Shown here: in pieces, positions 1 through 5,669 of the stretch
How positions within the stretch are numbered: the stretch's first letter is position 1
Layout: each line of letters opens with the position of its first letter
Origin: Desulfuromonadales bacterium
GTDB taxonomy: Bacteria; Desulfobacterota; Desulfuromonadia; Desulfuromonadales; BM103
NCBI GenBank assembly: GCA_030640215.1
Contig: DAOWJU010000291.1
Coordinates: forward strand, 1-6,029
DNA length: 6,029 nucleotides
Reading direction: 5' to 3'
The notes under the pieces: generated by a model
Seen by the model: only the letters and a program-made list of their open reading frames with translations
Databases searched by the model: none
Told to the model about the DNA's origin: nothing
Translations under genes and position numbers: made by a program

Positions 1-765
1 CCCGCTGATCGTCAGGGCGACATCGACCTCTGCGCGTTGTGCTTCTCCGCAAAGCAGTTTCCACAGCCCCTCACGATATCCGGGCCAGTTCATAAAGGCG
101 AATGAGCGGTTGAGTCCTGGCGCCTGCTGGCGGGCAAGCAGCGCCCCCTCCAGAAGGAAGCTACCAGAGCCACACATTGGGTCCGCCAGAGGCATTCTGT
201 CATTCCAGCCAATCAGCATCAGCACTCCAGCCGCCAAGGTCTCACGTAGCGGCGCAGCGGTCACCGACTGACGGTAACCCCGACGATGTAGAAGTTCGCC
301 TGAGCTGTCGATCGAAATAACCACCTGATCGTCGACGATTCTGACCATGACTAACTGAGGATTGTCACCGACAGGATTGGTCGAACGGCCAAGCGCTTGA
401 TTGAGGGCTGATTCAAGTGTCTCCGCAATGCGTGTGGTGTGATTAAGACGCGATGAGTGACAGGTGATACGGAAGGAGACTGAAGCCTCCGGTCGAATGA
501 ATCGTCCCCAGGGGAGACGATGCGCCCGGCGATAAAGGTCGGGAAAGTCCCGACTACGGAATTCTGCGAAACGAACCAGAATTCGACTGGCTGTCCTCAA
601 CCAGAGATTCGCGCGGTAGATGTCGCGTAAGTGGCCCGCAAAGGCAACGCCGCCTGCCGTGACTTCCTGTGGGACTATCTCTAGAGCCGCCAGTTCGGCG
701 GCACAAACTTTTTCCAACCCTGGTGAAACCACGGCATAAAGGTTTTCAGTACTACGATGATCCAT
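1..765 (-). CDS. THUMP-domain class I SAM-dependent RNA methyltransferase, N-terminal part (runs off the left edge)
   Basis: An uninterrupted minus-strand frame of 255 codons starts at the ATG at 765-763 and leaves the window without a stop, so the C-terminus is missing. Residues about 1-155 fit the N-terminal ferredoxin-like/THUMP RNA-binding region. They lead into LLHRRGYR (158-165), APLRETLAAG (171-180) and the SAM-binding motif DPMCGSGSF (195-203), followed by APGLNRSFAFMNWP (215-228). This order is the hallmark of the RlmL-N/YpsC (UPF0020) family, which makes N2-methylguanine in 23S rRNA. The catalytic (N/D)PPY motif would lie beyond the edge. Start choice: GAGAG lies just upstream of the ATG (complement of about 769-775), a modest ribosome binding site. 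It is divergent from the cytochrome gene, with 139 bp between the two starts. The family is secure; the exact target base is not, because the second half is unseen. It could be a short RlmL type or the N-terminal half of a fused RlmKL. Confidence 0.9.
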   Translation of the reverse strand, partial: MDHRSTENLYAVVSPGLEKVCAAELAALEIVPQEVTAGGVAFAGHLRDIYRANLWLRTASRILVRFAEFRSRDFPDLYRRAHRLPWGRFIRPEASVSFRITCHSSRLNHTTRIAETLESALNQALGRSTNPVGDNPQLVMVRIVDDQVVISIDSSGELLHRRGYRQSVTAAPLRETLAAGVLMLIGWNDRMPLADPMCGSGSFLLEGALLARQQAPGLNRSFAFMNWPGYREGLWKLLCGEAQRAEVDVALTISG

Positions 766-812
766 TGTTTCTCTCTTCTGAACTCTGCTTGTTTGTGGTG
801 AATTGTCCGGGC

Positions 813-834
813 GACTCCCACTCAGGTGGGTGTC
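813..834. promoter_or_regulatory. 22-bp near-perfect palindrome upstream of the cytochrome promoter (candidate operator)
   Basis: The arms GAC-T-CCCAC and GTGGG-T-GTC surround a TCAG centre. Eight base pairs per arm are complementary, with one symmetrical T/T mismatch. It ends 12 bp before the -35 hexamer of the cytochrome promoter, where a transcriptional activator would bind. It could also act on the divergent methyltransferase gene. I do not recognise it as a known operator. It lacks a T-tract on either side, so it is not a good terminator. Regulatory function is inference. Confidence 0.4.
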
Positions 835-846
835 ACATTAAAAAAG

Positions 847-874
847 TTGGCCGAACGGGTAGAATCAGTATAAT
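847..874 (+). promoter_or_regulatory. Sigma70-type promoter of the multihaem cytochrome gene
   Basis: TTGGCC (847-852, 4 of 6 to consensus) and a perfect TATAAT (869-874) are separated by 16 bp. Transcription would start near 881, giving a leader of about 24 nt that contains GGAGG (894-898) six bases before the ATG at 905. The promoter, the ribosome binding site and the open frame agree in position and direction. Confidence 0.7.
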
Positions 875-904
875 GTTGCCCAAACTTGCTGATGGAGGAA
901 TATT

Positions 905-2137
905 ATGACACGGCGTTGGATGATACTTACAGTCTTACTTGTGGTGGCGCTGCCATCCGTTCTCTATGGTCGCTGGATCAAAGATAAAGTCTACCTGCAA
1001 ACCGACTCGGTAGGCAAGGTTGAGTTCAGCCACTATACACATATGGAGATGAAATCGATCGGTAAAAACTGTCCGACTTGTCACAATGATGTTTTTCACA
1101 TTGTCACCAAGAAGAATCCAGAGTTCATCATGGCTGAAATGAAGGATGGCAAGTCTTGTGGTTTTTGCCATAACGGCAAGAAGGCTTTTGGCGTCGGCGG
1201 GGACTGTACAACCTGTCATGCTGGTGATGTTGAAATCAACTATGGCACATCTGAGAAAGTCGTTTTCAGTCATGATGTTCATACTGAAATGTTTAGCTGT
1301 GATGAATGCCATTCAGACCTTTTTATCGCAAAACGCAACAGTAATCAGGTCGGCATGAAAAAGATGGAAGACGGAGAGTCCTGTGGCGCTTGCCATGATG
1401 GCGACACCGCATTTGGTGTTAAAAGTGATTGTGGCAGCTGTCATCAAGGCGCGGAAGACATCGCCATGCAGAGTACTGTCGGTGAAATCGTTTTTAGTCA
1501 TAAGATTCATGCCGGGATGTTTGGCTGTGACGAATGTCATCCTGGCACATTCAGAGCCAAAGCCAATAGCAATCAGGTTGGTATGAAGAAAATGGAAGCT
1601 GGTGCGTCTTGCGGTGCCTGCCACGATGGCGACACAGCTTTCGGAGTTTCCGGTGACTGTAAAACCTGCCACACCAACGCCATTGATTTAGCGATTCAGA
1701 CCCAGATTGTTGGCACAGTCGCTTTCAGTCATTCTGTCCATACCGACATGTTTGGCTGTGATGAATGCCACCCTGATACATTTAAAGCCAAGAACAACAG
1801 CAACCAGGTTGGCATGAAGAAGATGGAAACTGGTGAGTCTTGCGGTGCCTGCCACGACGGCGATACTGCCTTTGGCGTTACCGAGGACTGCACCACCTGC
1901 CATGCCGGTGATATTGTTTACGTCAACGAAGATGCAGGCAACATCACTTTTCCCCATGAAGCTCACACCGGCATGTTTGGTTGCGATGAGTGTCATCCCG
2001 ATCTGTTCCAGCCTGAGCGAGGCGCGAACCAGGTGACCATGGAAGATATGGAAGCCGGTGAATCCTGCGGAGCCTGTCATGATGGTGATACCGCTTTCGG
2101 GGTTGCTGAAGATTGTGAATCTTGTCACGAGATGTGA
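905..2137 (+). CDS. Exported pentadecahaem c-type cytochrome made of five tandem triheme c7-type modules
   Basis: The 410-residue protein has an N-terminal hydrophobic segment (about 6-22, after MTRR) that acts as a Sec signal or membrane anchor; the cleavage site is not clear. Fifteen CxxCH motifs begin at residues 56, 85, 101 / 132, 160, 176 / 208, 236, 252 / 285, 313, 329 / 360, 388, 404. Each triplet is preceded by F(S/P)HxxH (41, 121, 197, 274, 349), whose two histidines can be distal haem ligands. Each module therefore offers only five histidines for three haems, but has a conserved MxxM before its second CxxCH (76/79, 151/154, 227/230, 304/307, 379/382). In the dodecahaem c7 polymers of Geobacter (GSU1996 type, four modules) one haem per module is His/Met ligated, and the same is likely here. 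Fifteen haems in a chain point to periplasmic electron transfer or charge storage in metal or electrode respiration. The gene is monocistronic: own promoter, GGAGG ribosome binding site, and a terminator 25 bp after the stop. Confidence 0.95.
   Translation: MTRRWMILTVLLVVALPSVLYGRWIKDKVYLQTDSVGKVEFSHYTHMEMKSIGKNCPTCHNDVFHIVTKKNPEFIMAEMKDGKSCGFCHNGKKAFGVGGDCTTCHAGDVEINYGTSEKVVFSHDVHTEMFSCDECHSDLFIAKRNSNQVGMKKMEDGESCGACHDGDTAFGVKSDCGSCHQGAEDIAMQSTVGEIVFSHKIHAGMFGCDECHPGTFRAKANSNQVGMKKMEAGASCGACHDGDTAFGVSGDCKTCHTNAIDLAIQTQIVGTVAFSHSVHTDMFGCDECHPDTFKAKNNSNQVGMKKMETGESCGACHDGDTAFGVTEDCTTCHAGDIVYVNEDAGNITFPHEAHTGMFGCDECHPDLFQPERGANQVTMEDMEAGESCGACHDGDTAFGVAEDCESCHEM
1025..2128 (+). repeat. Five in-frame tandem repeats of about 230 bp encoding triheme modules
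   Basis: The unit is F(S/P)HxxH, then CxECH or CPTCH, then MxxM, then CGxCH, then CxxCH, with a period of 76-77 codons (80 between modules 1 and 2). Modules 2-4 share a nearly identical stretch ending NSNQVGMKKME before the middle haem. A 21-base exact match lies at 1606-1626 and 1837-1857, 231 bp (77 codons) apart. Module 1 is most divergent (CPTCH, CGFCH, no NSNQVG). Module 5 has FPHEAH and TMEDM in place of GMKKM, and ends two residues after its last haem. The gradient suggests internal duplication of the middle modules. Confidence 0.9.
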
Positions 2138-2162
2138 TCTTGATTTTGCATAAATGATTGAG

Positions 2163-2200
2163 AGGGCAACAGATGACGAATCTGTTGCCCTTGTTACTTT
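2163..2200 (+). terminator. Rho-independent terminator of the cytochrome gene
   Basis: A perfect 12-bp stem, AGGGCAACAGAT (2163-2174) and ATCTGTTGCCCT (2180-2191), has a 5-nt loop and is followed by TTGTTACTTT. It sits 25 bp after the cytochrome stop codon. The T-tract is interrupted, but the stem is strong. Confidence 0.8.
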
Positions 2201-2385
2201 GCAAGCCTTTAACAGCCTGTTGGACAATCAATAAACTGGCTGCAAATTCGTCTGTTTGGTCCATATTTCAGCTCCTTTTCGACCAATGGCTACGGCTATT
2301 ACTCTCAAATGAGCCAAAATCTGGCCTCAAACATTCAAGTTTTCGCTTCAGCCCTGATTGTCCGACAAGCTGCTAAGGCGGTTGC
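2201..2385. repeat. About 185-bp foldback element (long imperfect inverted repeat, MITE-like)
   Basis: The ends are inverted copies: 2209-2230 against 2355-2376 match at 19 of 22 positions (both contain GACAATCA or its complement TGATTGTC). The similarity continues outward to GCAA at 2201 and TTGC at 2385. The interior is also symmetrical: TGTTTGG-TCCATATTTCAGCTC on the left matches the complement of the right arm (TGTTTGAGGCCAGATTTTGGCTC) with few changes. The arms meet at a small hairpin, AATGGC-TACG-GCTATT (2285-2300). It encodes no transposase. It could be a miniature inverted-repeat element, an interspersed genomic repeat, or an old palindromic duplication. No clear target-site duplication is visible. 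Together with the terminator, it fills most of the 368-bp gap before the next gene. Confidence 0.7.
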
Positions 2386-2430
2386 ATAATCGTTGCCTTC
2401 TCAATGATTATCGCCACAATGAATTTCTTC

Positions 2431-2459
2431 TGGCTGTTTATTAAGAAACTCTTTATATT
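2431..2459 (+). promoter_or_regulatory. Weak candidate promoter for the GGDEF-EAL gene
   Basis: TATATT (2454-2459, 5 of 6 to the -10 consensus) lies 17 bp after TGGCTG (2431-2436, 3 of 6 to the -35 consensus), about 47 bp before the ATG. An alternative is TTGCCT (2393-2398) with CACAAT (2415-2420), 16 bp apart. Neither is strong, so the gene may be weakly expressed or need an activator. No other clear signal is seen between the foldback and the start codon, apart from a small ATAATC/GATTAT inverted repeat at 2386-2411. Confidence 0.3.
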
Positions 2460-2505
2460 CAAGTCGCTGTACTTATTCATGTTTGTGAAAGGATAATTCT
2501 GTCAT

Positions 2506-4884
2506 ATGAATGATTTTATGCAGGGTGAATCGTCATCGCCCCTGGGTTGGGTTGATATGCAGAGCAATAAGGTGAAGAGTACTCTGCTGGAACGCCATGA
2601 GCGATTTCTGTTGCTTGCCAAGGCACGTTGGTTCTTCCTTGGCCTCGTTGCCATATACGGTGCTGGTGCTGCTGCAGGCTACCTGCTTAGCGACTACGGT
2701 TGGTTTCTGACCACATCACAACTTGTTGGCCTGCTGGTTGGTCTGTTCGTAATCCTTACCTATAACGCGATTTATTACTTCAATCATAAACGTCTGGCTC
2801 AGCAGGCCTGGGGAAGTCACCTGCAGGTTATGCTCGACTACCTGTGTGTTACCTTGCTGATCCATTTAAGTGGTGGTGCGGCCAGTTGGTTCTGGCCGGT
2901 CTATATCCTGGTGACCTTCGAAGCGGCAATCCTGATTGAGAACCGCTCACAAGTCTATCTCCTCGGCATGTTTGCCGGGAGTTGTTATGGCTTTGTTCTG
3001 GTTGGTGAGTATCTCAACATTCTGCCAAACATCGCCATGCCGTTTATTGATCAGGGGCTACACAGCCACGGCTTCTTTCTGGTCCTGATGTGGTTCTGGG
3101 TCAGCTTGCTGAATACTATTTCTGCCGTGGTCAGTAATTATCTGATGACTGTCCTGCGTCGCGGCCATGCCCAGGTACAAGCTACTGAGGCACGCCTCAA
3201 GGAGTTCCTCGAAGGTGCCAATGACCTGATTTTCAGTGTTAAGCCTGATGGCCAGTTTCTCTACGCAAACCGGGCGTGGGAGCGTGTGCTCGGCTATGAT
3301 CGAAATGAACTGTCAGGTTTGTCTCTTCTTGATGTCATCGACGCTGACATGCGGGTCAAATGCATGGCGGAAATTGAGAAGGCGACCAAGGGCGAGAAGA
3401 TCGATCCACTGGAAGGTCGTTTGATGACCCGGAGTGGAGACGCCATTGATGTCGAAGGCACGATCACCTGCAGCTTTCAGAATGATGAGGCCGGAGCTGT
3501 ATGGGTTATCTGCCGTGATATCTCGACACGTAAGAAAGCCCAGGAGCAGCTCTATTTCATGGCTCATCACGATCAGTTGACCAGTCTGCCGAATCGGCTT
3601 TTCTTTGCTGACCGTCTGCGTCAGGCACAGGCCCTGGCAAAACGCGAGAAGCATAAATGCGGCATTCTTTACCTGGATCTCGACCGTTTTAAAATCATTA
3701 ACGACACCCTCGGTCACGCCGTTGGTGACATCCTTTTGCAGGAAGTTGGCAAACGTTTGCGCAGTTGTGTACGTGAGGTCGATACCGTCGCCCGGATCGG
3801 TGGTGATGAGTTTTCAATCGTTCTGGTCAACCTTGATCATATCGTGGATGCTGAGCAGGTTGCAGGCAAGATACTTAAGGCTCTCGCCAAGCCGGTTCAG
3901 GCTGATGAGAATGAGCTCTATATTACGACCAGTATTGGTATCAGTATTTATCCGATGCATGATGATGATCCTGACTCCCTGTTGAAAAAAGCCGATGCGG
4001 CCATGTATCAGGCCAAGGCACAGGGCCGTAATAATTACCAGCTATACGATGCGTCGATGGATCTCGATGCTGAGCGCCGCATGACGCTTGAAAGTGGTAT
4101 GCGGCGAGCGATTGAACGGGAAGAGTTCCATCTGTTATATCAACCGAAAATAAACTCTGAAAGCAACAAGATTACGGCTCTCGAAGCACTGATCCGTTGG
4201 GAACACCCGGAACTTGGGACGCTTCCCCCTTCAGAATTTATTGCCTTGGCCGAGGAGACCGGCCTGATTCTCCCGATTGGCGAATGGGTCATGCGCCGGG
4301 CCTGTATGGACAATCGACAATGGCAGGATCAGGGGCTGTCCAAGGTTCGCGTTGCCGTCAACTTAAGTGGATTTCAGTTGCAGTCCAAGAACTTTGTCGC
4401 GACGGTCAAGGATATCCTCGAAGAGACCGGTTTGTCCGGTGAGTATCTCGAATTTGAAATTGCCGAGACGGTGATTATGCAGAACCCTGAATTCGCCGTG
4501 AGCGTGTTGACTCAGTTGCGCGATCTGGGCATCCATATTTCGATTGATGATTTTGGCACCGGCTATTCGTCACTGGCACATCTTAAACGATTCTCCGTGA
4601 ATACCTTGAAAATTGACCGTACTTTTGTGCGGGATATAGAGCTCAATCCCACCGATGCGGCAATCACCAGCGCGATCATTTCCATGGGTAACAGCTTGAA
4701 TCTCAAAGTGATTGCCGAGGGGGTCGAGACCGAAGGTCAGTTCGAGATGCTCAAGGAGAAGCATTGTGATGAGATGCAGGGCTATCTTTTCAGCCGGCCG
4801 GTGCCGGTGTCGGCTGTGGAAGGCCTGTTGCGTGACGGCTTGGCAAAAAGAGCAGGGGAGAAGGATGAGGATAAGGAGAGCTAG
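2506..4884 (+). CDS. Membrane-anchored PAS-GGDEF-EAL cyclic di-GMP turnover protein
   Basis: 792 residues. About six transmembrane helices (roughly 41-62, 67-92, 105-121, 124-144, 148-171, 187-215) form an N-terminal sensory anchor not matched by eye to a named MASE domain. A PAS domain follows (about 230-345, NDLIFSVKPDGQFLYANRAW), then a GGDEF diguanylate cyclase (about 348-515) and an EAL phosphodiesterase (about 525-780). GGDEF is intact (432-436), with DLDRFK at 391-396 and an inhibitory RxxD site (R423-D426) five residues before it. The EAL side keeps Q546, E560-A-L, N619, E651/E654, DDFGTGYSSL (681-690), K702, E738 and Q758. Both activities, making and degrading c-di-GMP, are therefore plausible; which dominates cannot be read from sequence. 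The start is uncertain: AAAGGA (2488-2493) is 12 nt before this ATG, and ATGs at 2518 and 2557 are alternatives. It appears monocistronic and ends at a shared terminator. The signal sensed is unknown. Confidence 0.95.
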   Translation: MNDFMQGESSSPLGWVDMQSNKVKSTLLERHERFLLLAKARWFFLGLVAIYGAGAAAGYLLSDYGWFLTTSQLVGLLVGLFVILTYNAIYYFNHKRLAQQAWGSHLQVMLDYLCVTLLIHLSGGAASWFWPVYILVTFEAAILIENRSQVYLLGMFAGSCYGFVLVGEYLNILPNIAMPFIDQGLHSHGFFLVLMWFWVSLLNTISAVVSNYLMTVLRRGHAQVQATEARLKEFLEGANDLIFSVKPDGQFLYANRAWERVLGYDRNELSGLSLLDVIDADMRVKCMAEIEKATKGEKIDPLEGRLMTRSGDAIDVEGTITCSFQNDEAGAVWVICRDISTRKKAQEQLYFMAHHDQLTSLPNRLFFADRLRQAQALAKREKHKCGILYLDLDRFKIINDTLGHAVGDILLQEVGKRLRSCVREVDTVARIGGDEFSIVLVNLDHIVDAEQVAGKILKALAKPVQADENELYITTSIGISIYPMHDDDPDSLLKKADAAMYQAKAQGRNNYQLYDASMDLDAERRMTLESGMRRAIEREEFHLLYQPKINSESNKITALEALIRWEHPELGTLPPSEFIALAEETGLILPIGEWVMRRACMDNRQWQDQGLSKVRVAVNLSGFQLQSKNFVATVKDILEETGLSGEYLEFEIAETVIMQNPEFAVSVLTQLRDLGIHISIDDFGTGYSSLAHLKRFSVNTLKIDRTFVRDIELNPTDAAITSAIISMGNSLNLKVIAEGVETEGQFEMLKEKHCDEMQGYLFSRPVPVSAVEGLLRDGLAKRAGEKDEDKES

Positions 4885-4936
4885 TCTCCAAATCAGAAAC
4901 GGGCACTGTGGAGAGGACATTCTTAAACCAAAACAT

Positions 4937-4982
4937 AAAAGCCGGAGGCCACCCACTGATTTCCAGGGGCCTCTGGCTTTTT
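4937..4982. terminator. Bidirectional Rho-independent terminator between converging genes
   Basis: A 14-bp stem, AAAAGCCGGAGGCC (4937-4950) against GGCCTCTGGCTTTT (4968-4981) with one G-U pair, ends in TTTTT on the plus strand. On the minus strand it ends in TTTTATGTTTT. It lies 52 bp after the GGDEF-EAL stop and 22 bp beyond the stop of the minus-strand ferritin-like gene, so it can serve both. Confidence 0.88.
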
Positions 4983-5004
4983 CTGTAACGATTTTGCTAT
5001 GAAT

Positions 5005-5502
5005 CTATTCGCGTACGAAAGTATCCATGTCTGACTCATGCACCATGCCCATCAGGCGGGCATACTCAGACTCTATAATCTGGTAGTGGTGGTCAGTAGA
5101 TGTGGCGTTCTGCTCGAAGATTTCGCGGACTTTCGGATCTTCAATTTTTTCCGCTAGGGCGCGCAGATGCTCGGCCAGCTTTTTTTCCTTATCCATGGCC
5201 AGTTCCATTGCTTTGCGCTCGTCGAAGCCTGCAGCATTCAACTGAGTCAGTTCTGTCATCCACTCTGAATCCTGATCGGCTCCTGATTTCAGAAACTCCT
5301 GCAGGTCAGCGATGTCGTCGCCTGGATAGACATTGTAAAACCACTCGGCATGCTCACTCTCTTCACGAGCCAACAGGGCAAAAACCTTTTTTGCTTCAGC
5401 ATTCTTCATCATTTCAGCGCCGCGCAGATAGAAGTCCATAGCATTCTTTTCGGTCTGCATGGCACGACGCACAGCATCTTTCAAATCGATTTTGTCAAAC
5501 AT
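5005..5502 (-). CDS. Ferritin-like di-iron protein, rubrerythrin type without rubredoxin domain
   Basis: The 165-residue, all-helical cytoplasmic protein has two half-repeats typical of the ferritin/rubrerythrin superfamily (COG1633 type). First half: E18 in TEKNAMDFY and E47-E48-x-x-H51 (REESEHAEWF). Second half: E106 in DKEKKLAEHL, followed by EKIEDPKVREIFEQ. Where the family normally has its second E-x-x-H, this protein reads NATSTDHHY (132-140), with T136 or S135 in place of the glutamate. One bridging carboxylate therefore appears lost, and the metal site may be altered. There is no C-terminal rubredoxin Cys4 module, so it is not a classical rubrerythrin. Likely roles are oxidative-stress or iron handling, but the reaction is unproven. 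Start choice: AAGGAG (complement of 5511-5516) is 8 nt before the ATG at 5502. It lies downstream of, and in the same direction as, the ferritin gene, but a terminator and promoter separate them. Confidence 0.88.
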   Translation of the reverse strand: MFDKIDLKDAVRRAMQTEKNAMDFYLRGAEMMKNAEAKKVFALLAREESEHAEWFYNVYPGDDIADLQEFLKSGADQDSEWMTELTQLNAAGFDERKAMELAMDKEKKLAEHLRALAEKIEDPKVREIFEQNATSTDHHYQIIESEYARLMGMVHESDMDTFVRE

Positions 5503-5526
5503 TGTGAACTCTCCTTAAAATAGTGA

Positions 5527-5556
5527 TGTATATGATACAAAGACGGGGAATGTTAA
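5527..5556 (-). promoter_or_regulatory. Candidate promoter of the ferritin-like gene, with a small palindrome over the -10
   Basis: Read on the minus strand, TTAACA (5556-5551, 5 of 6 to the -35 consensus) and TATACA (5532-5527) are 18 bp apart, and the start codon is 24 bp beyond the -10. The -10 overlaps the inverted repeat TGTAT-ATG-ATACA (5527-5539), which could be a repressor site. It does not match the Fur, PerR or FNR consensus as I know them. Confidence 0.5.
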
Positions 5557-5602
5557 CAGAAAATGGTTGCTCGCCAAACGAAAATCTTTATTTTTTTGAG
5601 CA

Positions 5603-5640
5603 GCAATAAAAATAAGGCGGATTAAAATGTCCGCCTTATT
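5603..5640 (-). terminator. Rho-independent terminator of the ferritin gene
   Basis: A perfect 11-bp stem, AATAAGGCGGA (5611-5621) and TCCGCCTTATT (5630-5640), has an 8-nt loop. Read on the minus strand it is followed by TTTATTG, making a run ATTTTTATT at the stem exit. It starts about 30 bp after the ferritin stop codon. Confidence 0.85.
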
Positions 5641-5669
5641 CCTGGATCATCTTGTACAACTGGTTCAGG

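Noticed and set aside
813..834. Hairpin read as a terminator for either flanking gene
   Set aside because: It lies between two divergent starts, and no U-tract follows the stem directly on either strand. An operator is the better reading.
669..908. Plus-strand frame of 79 codons overlapping the start of the cytochrome gene
   Set aside because: It is antisense to the methyltransferase start and crosses the cytochrome promoter region. It overlaps the ATG at 905 only by chance, and its sequence shows no family resemblance.
1025..2128. Possible CRISPR or satellite array because of regular ~230-bp repeats
   Set aside because: The repeats are in frame, contiguous and encode haem-binding modules. 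There are no short repeats with unique spacers.
935..2227. Several minus-strand and alternate-frame open frames across the cytochrome gene (for example 935-1312, 1313-1672, 1688-2227)
   Set aside because: Repeated CxxCH-coding DNA keeps the opposite frames open. The peptides are mirror images of the repeats with no domain sense and no convincing ribosome binding sites.
1944..2264. Minus-strand frame of 106 codons with a good Shine-Dalgarno (AAGGAG) before its ATG at 2264
   Set aside because: It starts inside the foldback, runs through the cytochrome terminator and then antisense to about 190 bp of the cytochrome coding sequence. Its protein is not a family I recognise and looks like a shadow frame; the AAGGAG is probably chance.
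3313..3717. Minus-strand open frame of 134 codons within the GGDEF-EAL gene
   Set aside because: The plus-strand frame there encodes conserved PAS and GGDEF sequence; the reverse frame is a shadow.
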